Below, in pieces: positions 1 to 9,553 of a stretch of DNA of 40,312 bases. The translations under genes were made by a program, and so were the position numbers. Position 1 is the first letter of the stretch; the number at the start of each line of letters is the position of its first letter. The notes under the pieces were generated by a model, which saw only the letters and a list, made by a program, of their open reading frames with translations, was not told the origin of the DNA and made no database searches. The stretch is from a virus. The stretch is taken from IMG/VR virus record IMGVR_UViG_3300025141_000247, positions 1-40,312 of that record. One strand, 5' to 3'.

Positions 1-1
1 T

Positions 2-979
2 TCAAACAAAGATGAAGTTAAAGATGCTGATTTATTAGATAAATATTATAAAACTTGGGATGGGTCTAAGTGGCAGCTATTGCCTAGAGAAGTATATAAA
101 AATTTATTTTCTTCCGCGGGCATGATGGTATATCACCATAGTGAAACCCCCGGCGCCGCCACACTCGGTTCTGGATATGAAAAACTATTTGGGCCCGCTT
201 CATGGCCCGCATTTAAAAAACAAGGAGGAGCCGACTGGCCAGGGAATTCCTTTGTTCCAGAAGGTCCGGGTTATACCGAGCCAGCAGATTTTAATCTTCT
301 TCCAGATAAAGATATACCAAGCCAATTTTATTATAAAGCTTTTTTTAACAATAACTTGTTTAATATTCCTGCCGGCGATGCCCTGCGCAATGCTGGAGTC
401 GCAGCGAATAGCAACCTACCAAATATTTTCAAAATATCAAGTTTTCTCAAGGCCACCCAGTACGTCGAGGATGTCATCGCGAGCAACAACGCTGCTAAAA
501 TTGCGTCAATACCTGCCAACACCAAGCCGCTGCCTGTGAAACAAATATTTGGACATCCCTTATCTAAGGAAATTACGAATTATGGTACCCTTATCGACCC
601 AACATACGAGTCCTTTCTTTATATACACGCAAACTTATTATCAGAAATACAAAGATATACTGGGCCCACTCTGACTGGTGTCCCGACAGCCGGCACTCTT
701 TTCGGGGATAGCTATCACCCTCTTAAATCTGATGAAGGCAGCTGGAAAAAACTAAACACTTCTGACTTGGAAAACATTGGAAATGGTTCTTATTTATGTA
801 GAATAGTATTATACAACGAGAGTGCTGCGCAAGGAGTAAAGCTACCAATAATAAACAAATACTTTTTGTTAACAGGTGAATACCTTGCCCCCCCACCAGC
901 CGAAGTCGCCATCAGCTCCATCAACTCCACCCCCACGCTGACGCAAGGTCTCGGCGGTCTGGGGAACTACTATGATTAA
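2..979 (+). CDS. Unassigned virion-type protein, 5' end outside window
   Basis: The reading frame is open from the first bases of the window, so the gene starts upstream; at least 325 residues are visible. The TTG at 80 is an internal codon, because sense codons continue upstream of it. I do not recognise the family. The sequence is rich in Asn, Pro, Gly and aromatic residues, has no signal peptide or membrane segment in the visible part, and ends in a Gly/Tyr tail (GLGNYYD). It sits 21 bases before another large protein of similar composition and upstream of three structural-type genes, so a baseplate or tail-associated virion role is inferred from context only. Confidence 0.6.
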   Translation, partial: SNKDEVKDADLLDKYYKTWDGSKWQLLPREVYKNLFSSAGMMVYHHSETPGAATLGSGYEKLFGPASWPAFKKQGGADWPGNSFVPEGPGYTEPADFNLLPDKDIPSQFYYKAFFNNNLFNIPAGDALRNAGVAANSNLPNIFKISSFLKATQYVEDVIASNNAAKIASIPANTKPLPVKQIFGHPLSKEITNYGTLIDPTYESFLYIHANLLSEIQRYTGPTLTGVPTAGTLFGDSYHPLKSDEGSWKKLNTSDLENIGNGSYLCRIVLYNESAAQGVKLPIINKYFLLTGEYLAPPPAEVAISSINSTPTLTQGLGGLGNYYD

Positions 980-1000
980 GACAAGCGAGGTATATATTTA

Positions 1001-4000
1001 GTGGCAGCTTCAAAAGAAATAGTGGGCAAGAAGACAATAGTTGTTGATAAAAACAGCTTTTTAGACCTTGCAAGAGACTCATTTGGGCAGATTCCATCCG
1101 GCTTATACGAAGTTTTAGGCGGATCCTACCTTCCATTTGCCGATGTTGACACGGTAAGACTTGCTTTGGGAAAATATTGGGACTATAATGTACCATTGAC
1201 ATCTGATACCAATCCATTATCAATTTTACCAAATACAAAAATATTTAATAACGACCATCTTAAATTAAATGTCTTTTGTAACACACCATTAAGTTTAAAA
1301 GATTGCGATCCCGGTGAGCAACAAGCAACACCGGGAAACTTAATTTATGCTGATCCCGAAACCGGTGGCAGCGTGGAAGAGGACGGCGCCGCACCGTGGA
1401 CACCAATGATCGGATATTCGGAAAAGTTTTATTTAGAATGTTCGGTCCCCGGAGACAAATTTGTTCTTTCGTTTAATGAGTATGTCACAACAGATGATCC
1501 GATTGCTGAACTAGACCATGATATTAATTTTTGGGTTTATTTAATGAAATATGGCATCAAAGTTAACGGCCAACATTTGCCCCCCATTATAAAGTCATTG
1601 CCATCTTCTTTGGACTCCCCGGCAGAAACGATGCTTCCCTTCCTCGGCGGAAACGCCGGCGACTATATCGTATATGACGTGCAAGACGGCAACACAACGA
1701 AAAAAATTAATTATTATTATGACCATTATCATGAAAGTTTATCTCCTTTTACTCTTGCGGAGCTAGAACAAGAAGAACCATATGGAAAAGCATACTTTGC
1801 AGATTATAAAGCATATTACAATGACAGAGTAGATTACGGAGGCAGCGGCGCGCCCCTGATGAATTATGAAAACCTTATAGCCGGTTCATTCTATCAGAAC
1901 TCCATTCCCAATGTATATTCATTTATTAAAATTATCAATAACCAAGAGCTGGCTGAAAATGGAGCCTTTGCATTAAACGAAATTGTTTACGGCGGCGCCG
2001 ACTATATAAATTCATATAATGACAACATTTTCCTCCGACAATACTACGCCGGCTCCGGCCAAGCAGTCGCCGCGTCGGCAATATACACCACCTTATTTAA
2101 GTATTATCCTCTAGAGGCTAGCTTATTGTTATATGGTTCTCCTGGTATATATTCAGCCGGGCCGGCCGGATTTAATCCTGCAGGCGTCGGCCCGAACTCG
2201 CCATCGCGATTATTAAAGATAAACCCAAAAACTATTGATGCAACAGCCTTGTTTAACGACTATATTAATGACTGGACCTTCACGATGCATCATGATTCCA
2301 ACATGAGTAAGCTGGGTATTGATACGGATAACACCTCGGCGAATACAAATCGAATAGGTGTAAGTCCGTTAACCAAACTCGGCGCCTTGGAATACATAGC
2401 CTCTAATTTAGTATTTAGCCCAGAAGCTTTGCCGGCCTTAAAAGAAGTATCACAATTTAAGAAACACTTTCCAATGTATTTTGAAATGAATTTTACTGCG
2501 CAGCTTGAAACTTTAATTGGTGATTATATGAAAAAAACTCACCTCACTAAGACCTTGGCCAGCCAAGTGGTTGCAATGCAAGAAACTTTTGGCAGTACGC
2601 CGGAGACAGATCTTAAGTGGTCTCGCTTTTCACAGGATACTTCCACTTCTTATGAGTTTGTTGATTACATGAATAAAAATGTGTATGAGAACCTTATAGA
2701 TTCTAATTTTGTCTCGATCCCTGCTTTAAATGGAGAACCATATGCTCATAATTCTAAGAAAGTTATTCCTTTAGTCAACAGACAGAAGACTGGCATCTTA
2801 GATAAGATAGCTGATAAATTAAACTTTTCTTTTTTGAACTCTCATGAGAGCACTACTCATGGCTGGAATGTCGACGGCACCGTGTCCGGCTGGCATATCG
2901 GACCTGAAGACGTCACCTACCCGCCAGTTAAAGATTTAAGAAATTATATGTCTTATGTTAATTATGGTCCACCGGACGCGTCACATGTTGATAACGATTG
3001 CAATACTTTTTTTCAATTTTTATTCACCAGCGCTTTAAAGCAAAAATTAATAAACGTATATGAGGAGAAAAGAAGATCATATAGAGAAATATTAGATGGA
3101 GTTCCAGCATATACTGAAGATCTTTTCTACCTTATAAAAAAATATAGAAGAGATGAGACGGAAGGCCTGGAGCGTTGTGTACAAAATATAATCATTCCCA
3201 ACACCAGTGACCTGAACATAGTAGAATATATCGATACTCAGGTAAAGTATGGCAAGGATGCTACCTACAGGTACGAAGTTTATGCAGAGCGTGTTGTTTT
3301 TGGATCTAAATATAGATATTATTATGACGAGGCCGGCAGCTCCACAAAAAAAAGCTTCGGTGTCCCTGCAGATGCAATCGATTCTCAGGGGAATTTAGAC
3401 AATCTTTTCGACCCAGCTATATCTACATCACCAGGCTTCCTACCCCCTGACTATGAACAGCAGTCAACTAGAATTTTTACACCAGCAGACGGCGTGAGAA
3501 AATACACTATTACGTTTCATGTGGATGTCGAACCGTCAATTATTTTAGTAGAAGACAAAATTTTTTCAACAGATGATATTAAAGTTTTGGATAACCCACC
3601 TGTCCCGCCAGATGTTAATATTGTTCCTTACCGTGCTAATAGTAAGAAGTTGAAAATAATTTTAGGAGGCACAAGCGATTCGTACAGAGATATACCAATT
3701 AATATATTAGATGAAGATGAAGCAATTTTTAATTTGATTAAGGAATCACAATTTTTTCAACCGCCTCCTTACGGAGACGGAAAAATTGAGTTCTCGTCTG
3801 ACGATAAAGTAAAAGGATTTCAAATATTTAGAATAGAAAATCGTCCTATATCTTATAACGAATTTTTACCACATCCGGATGGATCATTAGCACAAATTGA
3901 TGGCAGTACCGCAGCCTTTGACGACTCAGTACTACCAAATAAAAAATATTATTATACTTTTAGAACAATCGATTATCATGACCACATATCGAATCCGTCG

Positions 4001-4447
4001 TCAGTTTACGAAGTTGAATTAATCGACGAACACGGCGCCGTAAAACCGATAATCAGAACGATTGACATGACTCCCCGGGAAAACAAACTGCCTACTGCGG
4101 AATGCCAAAAATATATTTTATTAAAACCTTCGGCAAAACAGCTTTATTTTCCTGATCAAGAAACCACCAATAGTATTTTTTCAACAGACGATGCAAATAA
4201 TAGAAAAAAATTCAAAATGAGGCTAATCTCTAAGGGTAGCGGTAAGAAGATAGATATAAATTTTTCGTTTGTAAAGAAAATTACAACGCCGGCACCAACC
4301 TTGTATCCGAAGGTCATCTTCTCAGACGCTCAGAAAGCGCTCTTCGAGAAGCATATTCAGATATATAAAGATTCATTGGGGGGCCCAGAGGAGCCGCAGG
4401 ACACTACCAAGACCAACCCGGAGAGCATGGGAGACGAAGATTACTGA
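1001..4447 (+). CDS. Large unassigned virion protein with C-terminal Fn3-like segment
   Basis: This is a 1148-residue protein starting at GTG; the frame is closed by the previous stop at 977-979 and I saw no ATG in between. The body is unfamiliar and rich in Tyr, Asn and Asp. Residues of about 935-1010 look like a fibronectin type III fold: a FQIFRIENRP strand, then YYYTFRTIDYHDHISNPSS and a closing YEVELIDE strand. Fn3 and similar beta-sandwich domains are common on phage surface and baseplate proteins. The C terminus is acidic and Pro-rich. It follows another large protein closely and precedes structural genes, so I infer a baseplate or peripheral tail protein. The exact role is unknown. 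Confidence 0.7.
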   Translation: MAASKEIVGKKTIVVDKNSFLDLARDSFGQIPSGLYEVLGGSYLPFADVDTVRLALGKYWDYNVPLTSDTNPLSILPNTKIFNNDHLKLNVFCNTPLSLKDCDPGEQQATPGNLIYADPETGGSVEEDGAAPWTPMIGYSEKFYLECSVPGDKFVLSFNEYVTTDDPIAELDHDINFWVYLMKYGIKVNGQHLPPIIKSLPSSLDSPAETMLPFLGGNAGDYIVYDVQDGNTTKKINYYYDHYHESLSPFTLAELEQEEPYGKAYFADYKAYYNDRVDYGGSGAPLMNYENLIAGSFYQNSIPNVYSFIKIINNQELAENGAFALNEIVYGGADYINSYNDNIFLRQYYAGSGQAVAASAIYTTLFKYYPLEASLLLYGSPGIYSAGPAGFNPAGVGPNSPSRLLKINPKTIDATALFNDYINDWTFTMHHDSNMSKLGIDTDNTSANTNRIGVSPLTKLGALEYIASNLVFSPEALPALKEVSQFKKHFPMYFEMNFTAQLETLIGDYMKKTHLTKTLASQVVAMQETFGSTPETDLKWSRFSQDTSTSYEFVDYMNKNVYENLIDSNFVSIPALNGEPYAHNSKKVIPLVNRQKTGILDKIADKLNFSFLNSHESTTHGWNVDGTVSGWHIGPEDVTYPPVKDLRNYMSYVNYGPPDASHVDNDCNTFFQFLFTSALKQKLINVYEEKRRSYREILDGVPAYTEDLFYLIKKYRRDETEGLERCVQNIIIPNTSDLNIVEYIDTQVKYGKDATYRYEVYAERVVFGSKYRYYYDEAGSSTKKSFGVPADAIDSQGNLDNLFDPAISTSPGFLPPDYEQQSTRIFTPADGVRKYTITFHVDVEPSIILVEDKIFSTDDIKVLDNPPVPPDVNIVPYRANSKKLKIILGGTSDSYRDIPINILDEDEAIFNLIKESQFFQPPPYGDGKIEFSSDDKVKGFQIFRIENRPISYNEFLPHPDGSLAQIDGSTAAFDDSVLPNKKYYYTFRTIDYHDHISNPSSVYEVELIDEHGAVKPIIRTIDMTPRENKLPTAECQKYILLKPSAKQLYFPDQETTNSIFSTDDANNRKKFKMRLISKGSGKKIDINFSFVKKITTPAPTLYPKVIFSDAQKALFEKHIQIYKDSLGGPEEPQDTTKTNPESMGDEDY

Positions 4448-4501
4448 TCCATATCTGGGCTGGGTTTACATTATAAAATGATAACATAATTAAATTAATC
4501 A

Positions 4502-4510
4502 ACTATTTAT
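4502..4510 (+). promoter_or_regulatory. ACTATTTAT box, copy 1 (possible late promoter)
   Basis: Exact ACTATTTAT in the 80-base gap before the gene at 4528, with 17 bases between its end and the ATG. It is followed by AAAGAGGAG, the ribosome binding site. On the opposite strand it reads TATAAATAGT, which contains the T4 late promoter core TATAAATA. Its direction of action is unresolved. Confidence 0.45.
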
Positions 4511-4527
4511 AAAGAGGAGAATATAAA

Positions 4528-5697
4528 ATGGCATTTTTAGACAATTCAGGCGATATCATTCTTGACGCTGTGTTAACTGACACGGGAAGACTTAGAATGG
4601 CACAAGGTGACGGCAGTTTTAAAATTTCAAAGTTCGCCTTGGGCGATGACGAAATTAATTATGCTCTTTATGACAAGGACCACTTATCTGGTAGTGCATA
4701 TTATGATTTACAAGTATTACAGACGCCTGTCTTAGAAGCTTTTACTAACAATACTTCGAATATAAAAACAAAATTAGTTACCATGGCGAGAACTAATGTT
4801 ATGTATATGCCCGTTTTAAAACTAAATAATAACAATATTGCTGTTTCCACCATACAAAAAGGAAATTCAAAATATTTTTCACGCGCAGGCAATTCGGATA
4901 ACAGCGCCCTCCCCACCGGCGCGAATTTGAGTTCAGGCACCAACGCAGCTGCCGTATCAAAAGGAAAATTTTATATTGCGGTCGACGAAGACACATATAG
5001 GGCCTTTAATCAGTATCGAACCGACGACGACGGTATAACTGATAGCCAGCCCTTCGACGTCGGCAACCTTACTACAGGCTTAATAGCTGGGTTCTCATCA
5101 ACCACCGCTGGCCATGGCGCCGACAGTGCCATTATTCGAGTTGACCATGGTTTGGATACAAGCGAGGTCGCTCCAGCTGTCGGCCTAGACAGCGATTTAC
5201 TAGAAAGTGCCTTTATTGTGGAGCTTGATTATCGACTGGGCCGCGTAAAGCTAGCTGCTTCAGACAGTGTTGCTCCAGTTAACTTTATTGACGACGATAA
5301 TCAAGCAACTTATTATTTGACTAGTGTCGGCGGCGCCGGTTCCTTTATTAATCCTAAACCAAATGGTGCTATTCCAAAAAACACAAACGCCGGCGGCCTT
5401 AGTTTAACAGAACTTAGTACTCAACAGAACCCACAGGTTTTTGCTGGGCCCCGGGGCAATACTTTACATTTTAGAATACATGCATCCCAGGAGCTAAGAC
5501 AGTCCACCTACTTGTATAACCAGATGGGAGCCACTAGCGATTGTGACACCGCAGGCAATATCGGAGGCTTCGCTACTGACGATGGTCTTGTTGACGGCAA
5601 AAAAATATATTATATTGATAGCACAGTCCGTGTCATCGGAGCAAACACGGGATACAGATTAGACATTCCAATACGTTTTATAAAGTTAGCTTTATAA
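4528..5697 (+). CDS. Conserved phage virion structural protein
   Basis: A 389-residue protein with a good ribosome binding site (GAGGAG) before its ATG. The N-terminal 50 residues (FLDNSGDIILDAVLTDTGR, then a KISKFALGDDEINY stretch) look like the compact N-terminal domain of proteins I associate with T4-like marine phage virions, where it resembles a baseplate-attachment or collar-like fold. The rest is Ala/Gly/Asp-rich beta-type sequence without catalytic motifs. It is preceded by an ACTATTTAT box and followed by two paralogous structural proteins, so it probably begins a structural operon. The precise position in the virion is unknown. Confidence 0.65.
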   Translation: MAFLDNSGDIILDAVLTDTGRLRMAQGDGSFKISKFALGDDEINYALYDKDHLSGSAYYDLQVLQTPVLEAFTNNTSNIKTKLVTMARTNVMYMPVLKLNNNNIAVSTIQKGNSKYFSRAGNSDNSALPTGANLSSGTNAAAVSKGKFYIAVDEDTYRAFNQYRTDDDGITDSQPFDVGNLTTGLIAGFSSTTAGHGADSAIIRVDHGLDTSEVAPAVGLDSDLLESAFIVELDYRLGRVKLAASDSVAPVNFIDDDNQATYYLTSVGGAGSFINPKPNGAIPKNTNAGGLSLTELSTQQNPQVFAGPRGNTLHFRIHASQELRQSTYLYNQMGATSDCDTAGNIGGFATDDGLVDGKKIYYIDSTVRVIGANTGYRLDIPIRFIKLAL

Positions 5698-5729
5698 AGC
5701 AGTATAATTAAAACAAAAGGTAATAAATT

Positions 5730-6851
5730 ATGGCTAAATCATTTAAACAACTTTTAGGTGACGACGTAAAAAATACAAGGACGCTACTACACGAATCAAT
5801 ACCAATAACCGGTACTATCTCTTCTGGAACATATAATGATAACAACATTAAAACTTTTTCTCATGGTATTTTTCAAAACATTTATGATTATCCGTATTTA
5901 AGCTCTTCTGCAAATCATATATTTGATATATCTTATGGTCATAGCTCTCACGCGAGCCAATCTTCCGCAACACAAAACGCTAAAAAATTAAATATTTATA
6001 ATCAAATGGCCCAAGTTTTAATGGGATACAATGTTACCGGCGCAATTCGAAATTTTGATTCAGACGGTGAGCTTGACGATGCAACCAGTACCGAGGCGCC
6101 TGGACGGATGGATCAATGTTTTTTCGTTAACTTCTCTAGACTGCTTACAAAAGACGAAATAAAGAAAAATACGTTTAGGCTTAATTTATATAATTCGGGC
6201 ACGGTCGGAATAGGTCAGGTCGGAGGCGCGCCTGAATCCGCTTACACTGGCAGGACAAACAACGTAACAATAGGCGATTATGCCTCTTCAAACGAATACA
6301 GAATCTCACCAGCCGGAGATTATGGACTACTATTTACAGGCTCTGGAAACACTGCTGGGCCTGACAGTGTTGGCCTAGTTTTCTACCAAGCCGGCATTGC
6401 TGTCTTGACATCATCAATTTTTCAAGCAGGGCCTCGCCCATTCCTTGGCGTCGATTCAACCAACATCGTAGAGTTTGGATACGAAGGGGGCCCAACTGAA
6501 AATACTGGAACTGTGTCTGCTGCTACTTTAAACCACACAATCGACCAGTTAGGAGATGGCCTAAGATACAGGATTGATAATATTAGTTTTAACAACACTA
6601 TTGAATTAAATTCAACTATATACTTCTGTCGAGTCAATCATAACGAATTTAACTATAGTTCTAATCCTACTTATTTGTCTGGAAGCAAGCTGGTCACCAA
6701 AAACCAACCATCAGATTTACCAATTAGTTATATTACAACAGTAGGCCTATACTCACCTGACAATGAATTGATGGCAGTTGCTAAATTATCGGAACCGATC
6801 AGAAAGGATCCAAACACGGAGTTAACTTTGAGGGTTAGACTAGATTACTAA
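5730..6851 (+). CDS. Virion structural protein, paralogue A
   Basis: A 373-residue protein. Its C-terminal part shares an ordered set of motifs with the next gene: an Asn-rich NYSSNPTYLS segment, then YITTVGLYSPDNELMAVAKL, then EPIRK and a final LRVRLDY strand. The neighbour has FSCNPTFLTSS, YITKVGIYDKDKNLIAIAAL, NPVRK and FKLKLDI. The two therefore look like duplicated copies of one structural fold. No enzyme motif, signal peptide or membrane span is visible. It follows the previous gene by 32 bases and precedes its paralogue by 11 bases, so the three are probably co-transcribed. A tail or baseplate role is inferred. Confidence 0.65.
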   Translation: MAKSFKQLLGDDVKNTRTLLHESIPITGTISSGTYNDNNIKTFSHGIFQNIYDYPYLSSSANHIFDISYGHSSHASQSSATQNAKKLNIYNQMAQVLMGYNVTGAIRNFDSDGELDDATSTEAPGRMDQCFFVNFSRLLTKDEIKKNTFRLNLYNSGTVGIGQVGGAPESAYTGRTNNVTIGDYASSNEYRISPAGDYGLLFTGSGNTAGPDSVGLVFYQAGIAVLTSSIFQAGPRPFLGVDSTNIVEFGYEGGPTENTGTVSAATLNHTIDQLGDGLRYRIDNISFNNTIELNSTIYFCRVNHNEFNYSSNPTYLSGSKLVTKNQPSDLPISYITTVGLYSPDNELMAVAKLSEPIRKDPNTELTLRVRLDY

Positions 6852-6862
6852 GAGGTAATAGT

Positions 6863-8029
6863 ATGCCCTCAAATAAGCCAGTATACGGAAACTTTTTTGA
6901 GTTTAAAAAAGATGATGTTTTTCATAATAGAATAAAAACCTACCCAAAGGTTGATTTTTTTATTTATACAGGTTCAATATATCTTAACAACGAAAATCAA
7001 AACAAAGAGAATCCTGATATACCGTCTGGATATGTTAGTTTACATGATTTAAACGTTAACCGTCTCTCTTTTGATGCTGGTGGTTCTCAACTAATAAAGC
7101 CGTTTGTTAGCAAGGGTGGTTCTTTCTTTAATATGAAGACCATTTCAACAGACGCATTTAATTTAGATTTTAATTATGGTGATAAGATATATGGATCTTA
7201 TCCTATGACTTCCAGTATATCGAATAGTAGATACGGAAGCACCTTAACAATAGATAAGCGAAATAGACTTTATGCCTTGAGGAATACCCTCAATTATTAT
7301 ACTGTTCTAAGTCCTCATTATGCCTATTCTTCTAGCCTAGGCGATAAAGAACGACAGCCATTAAACCTAGTAAACATACCTTCTATTTTCTATGGATCGA
7401 GTATTAAAAAAGGCAGTATTGTTTTAAAATATTATGTTACTGGTACCTTAATAGCTGAGGCTTCGGACATTGGTAGGAATGGTAATCTGATTCAAACATC
7501 TGGATCTGAAGTCGGAGAGGTCATCGGCGTGGCTTTGTATAATGAAGGCTTCCTTTTTATTACTTCTAGTAAGGGTATTGATTCTCACAAAGAGCAATAT
7601 GAGCCTTCAGACGCCACCTATCATAGCGCATCTTGGCATTACTTTGCTAATACTTCCTCTTTTAATTCTGTGCCCTCTACAAGCTACCGGCTGTCCTTTG
7701 AGGGGGTAAATTATGTTGAAACTATTACAATGTTTGCTCATGCAAGAGAAAATCAACTTAATTTTTCATGTAATCCTACTTTTTTGACTTCGTCATTGAA
7801 CTCTTATGTCTCACCCGACATATATCATGAAGATACACAATCGACAATAAAGAATATAATCACAAGTAGCTATAAAAATCATGAAGCTACTTTTAAGCCA
7901 GTTACTTATATAACAAAAGTTGGTATATATGATAAAGACAAGAATTTAATTGCCATCGCCGCTCTTGCGAACCCCGTAAGAAAACTAGAAGAAAGAAGCT
8001 ATACGTTTAAACTCAAGTTGGATATATAG
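6863..8029 (+). CDS. Virion structural protein, paralogue B
   Basis: A 388-residue protein with a ribosome binding site AGAGGT just before the ATG. The C-terminal third repeats the motif order of the preceding gene (CNPTFL, YITKVGIYDKDKNLIAIA, NPVRK, terminal FKLKLDI). The N-terminal part (FFEFKKDDVFHNRIKTYPK) differs from paralogue A, so N-terminal specialisation after duplication is likely. It is the last structural gene before the DNA-metabolism block. No catalytic residues are evident. It is probably a tail or baseplate protein, inferred only from neighbours and composition. Confidence 0.65.
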   Translation: MPSNKPVYGNFFEFKKDDVFHNRIKTYPKVDFFIYTGSIYLNNENQNKENPDIPSGYVSLHDLNVNRLSFDAGGSQLIKPFVSKGGSFFNMKTISTDAFNLDFNYGDKIYGSYPMTSSISNSRYGSTLTIDKRNRLYALRNTLNYYTVLSPHYAYSSSLGDKERQPLNLVNIPSIFYGSSIKKGSIVLKYYVTGTLIAEASDIGRNGNLIQTSGSEVGEVIGVALYNEGFLFITSSKGIDSHKEQYEPSDATYHSASWHYFANTSSFNSVPSTSYRLSFEGVNYVETITMFAHARENQLNFSCNPTFLTSSLNSYVSPDIYHEDTQSTIKNIITSSYKNHEATFKPVTYITKVGIYDKDKNLIAIAALANPVRKLEERSYTFKLKLDI

Positions 8030-8041
8030 TATAATTACTAT

Positions 8042-8575
8042 ATGATTCTAGGCTTAGATATTAGTACCAGTATAACTGGCGCCACAATTTTGAATGAAGA
8101 CGGGGAAATAATATTCTGTGAAGCTTGGGATATGCGCAATAAAAAGCATTTCCCTTCTTTGTTCGGTAAAGGGCAATTTATTAAAGATAAAATATTGGAA
8201 ATAGAAGATCGTTTTCATATAACTGCTGTTTATATAGAACAGTCTCTGCAGAGTTTTCGAAGTGGCTTCTCTTCAGCTAAGACGCTCTCTGTCCTTTCTC
8301 GTTTTAATGGTATCGTTTCGTGGCTTTGTTATTCAATATTTAAATTGGAGCCAGAATATATTGCTGCTACTTCTGCAAGAAAGAAATGCGGGATTACAAT
8401 ACCAAAGGGCTGCAAAGCAAAGCAAGTTGTTATACAATATGTGGTTGACAATGTGTCAAATGTACCTATAGAGTATACTAAGCATGGAAATCCAAAGCCG
8501 CGGTGTTACGACATGGCTGACAGTTGGGTAATTGCTAACGCCGGCCGGTTGCAATGTCAAACAAAGAAAAAATAG
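8042..8575 (+). CDS. RuvC-like Holliday junction resolvase (RNase H fold)
   Basis: A 177-residue protein with the pattern of the RuvC/RNase H-like nuclease superfamily. The first strand is MILGLDIST with Asp6; the second acidic residue is Glu66 in VYIEQ; the C-terminal helix carries Asp157 and Asp160 in YDMADSWVIA. These acidic residues bind the metal ions that cut DNA junctions. In phages such enzymes resolve branched replication and recombination intermediates before packaging, the job T4 gives to the unrelated gp49. The length fits the family. The gene overlaps the primase gene by 22 bases, consistent with a joint DNA-metabolism role. The Shine-Dalgarno sequence is weak. Confidence 0.8.
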   Translation: MILGLDISTSITGATILNEDGEIIFCEAWDMRNKKHFPSLFGKGQFIKDKILEIEDRFHITAVYIEQSLQSFRSGFSSAKTLSVLSRFNGIVSWLCYSIFKLEPEYIAATSARKKCGITIPKGCKAKQVVIQYVVDNVSNVPIEYTKHGNPKPRCYDMADSWVIANAGRLQCQTKKK

Positions 8576-9501
8576 GTATTTTAATTGATACTTTGGGCGC
8601 CTTTTATAGAGAAGGCCGAGACCAGCTGTTATTCTTCTGTCCCAAGTGTGAGCATCATAAAAAGAAGCTGTCAATTAATATTGATAAAAACGTCTTTAAG
8701 TGTTGGGTATGCGATTTTTCTGGAAGAAATCTCTATAGATTAATTAAGAAGCATGGCACATATGCAAACAAGAAAAAATGGGCTAGACTAACTCAGCATA
8801 TAGAAATAGAAAATTTTTCAGAAAAACTATTTGGCGAGTCAGATGATCATGAAGAAGGGGACCTAACCCTTCCTGAAGAGTTTATTTCTTTGGCAAATAA
8901 ATCGTTACCAAAAACTTCTACATATCCAATAAATTATTTAAAGTCTCGTGGGTTGACTAGAGAGGACATTGTAAAATGGAAGATTGGCTATTGCAGCACA
9001 GGTGTTTATGAAAATAGGGTTATTTTTCCTTCTTTTGATTTAAATGGAAATTTAAATTATTTTGTAGCTAGAAGCTACACTAACGACTGGAAAAGATATT
9101 ATAACCCACCAACTAAGAACAATATTATTTTCAATCATTTGTATCTTGATTTTTTAAAACCTATTGTTCTTGTAGAGGGGGTGTTTGACGCCGTAAAGTC
9201 GGGTTTAAATTCCGTACCACTACTTGGCTCGACTTTGTTAGAAAATTCTATTTTGTTATCAGAGATAGTTAAGAATGATACTACCGTTTATTTGGCATTG
9301 GATTCCGATGCAAATAAAAAAATACAGAAATTAATTGAACTTTTTCTCAAGTATGATATCGAACTTTATGCTGTTGACATACGAACTACAAATTATGAAG
9401 ATGTTGGCGAAATGACAAGTCAAGAGTTCGAAGAGTTAAAATTAAGATCAAAAAGAATAACTACTGAAAGTTATATCACAGACAAAATTATGAATATATA
9501 A
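8554..9501 (+). CDS. DNA primase, T4 gp61/DnaG-like
   Basis: A 315-residue protein. The N terminus is a zinc ribbon with Cys29-x2-Cys32 and Cys50-x2-Cys53, as in DnaG-type primases. A central segment (SRGLTREDIVKWKIGY, then ENRVIFPSFD) matches the primase core layout. A TOPRIM domain follows: the acidic motif LVEGVFDAVKSG near residues 206-217 and the ALDSDANKK motif near 248. TOPRIM catalyses RNA primer synthesis for lagging-strand replication. The size is close to T4 gp61 (342 residues) and far shorter than bacterial DnaG, so a phage gp61-type primase is likely. The partner helicase is not in this window. Confidence 0.85.
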   Translation: MSNKEKIGILIDTLGAFYREGRDQLLFFCPKCEHHKKKLSINIDKNVFKCWVCDFSGRNLYRLIKKHGTYANKKKWARLTQHIEIENFSEKLFGESDDHEEGDLTLPEEFISLANKSLPKTSTYPINYLKSRGLTREDIVKWKIGYCSTGVYENRVIFPSFDLNGNLNYFVARSYTNDWKRYYNPPTKNNIIFNHLYLDFLKPIVLVEGVFDAVKSGLNSVPLLGSTLLENSILLSEIVKNDTTVYLALDSDANKKIQKLIELFLKYDIELYAVDIRTTNYEDVGEMTSQEFEELKLRSKRITTESYITDKIMNI

Positions 9502-9534
9502 AAATTTATTTTTTTAGTTTTGTTATTATATTTT

Positions 9535-9540
9535 TATAAT
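9535..9540 (+). promoter_or_regulatory. Possible -10 element before the recombination gene
   Basis: The 52-base gap between the primase and the next gene is almost pure A/T and holds a TATAAT hexamer 14 bases before the ATG, followed by the ribosome binding site AGGAG. No convincing -35 hexamer stands at the usual distance. In such AT-rich sequence a TATAAT is weak evidence. Confidence 0.2.
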
Positions 9541-9553
9541 ATCAGGAGTCTAT

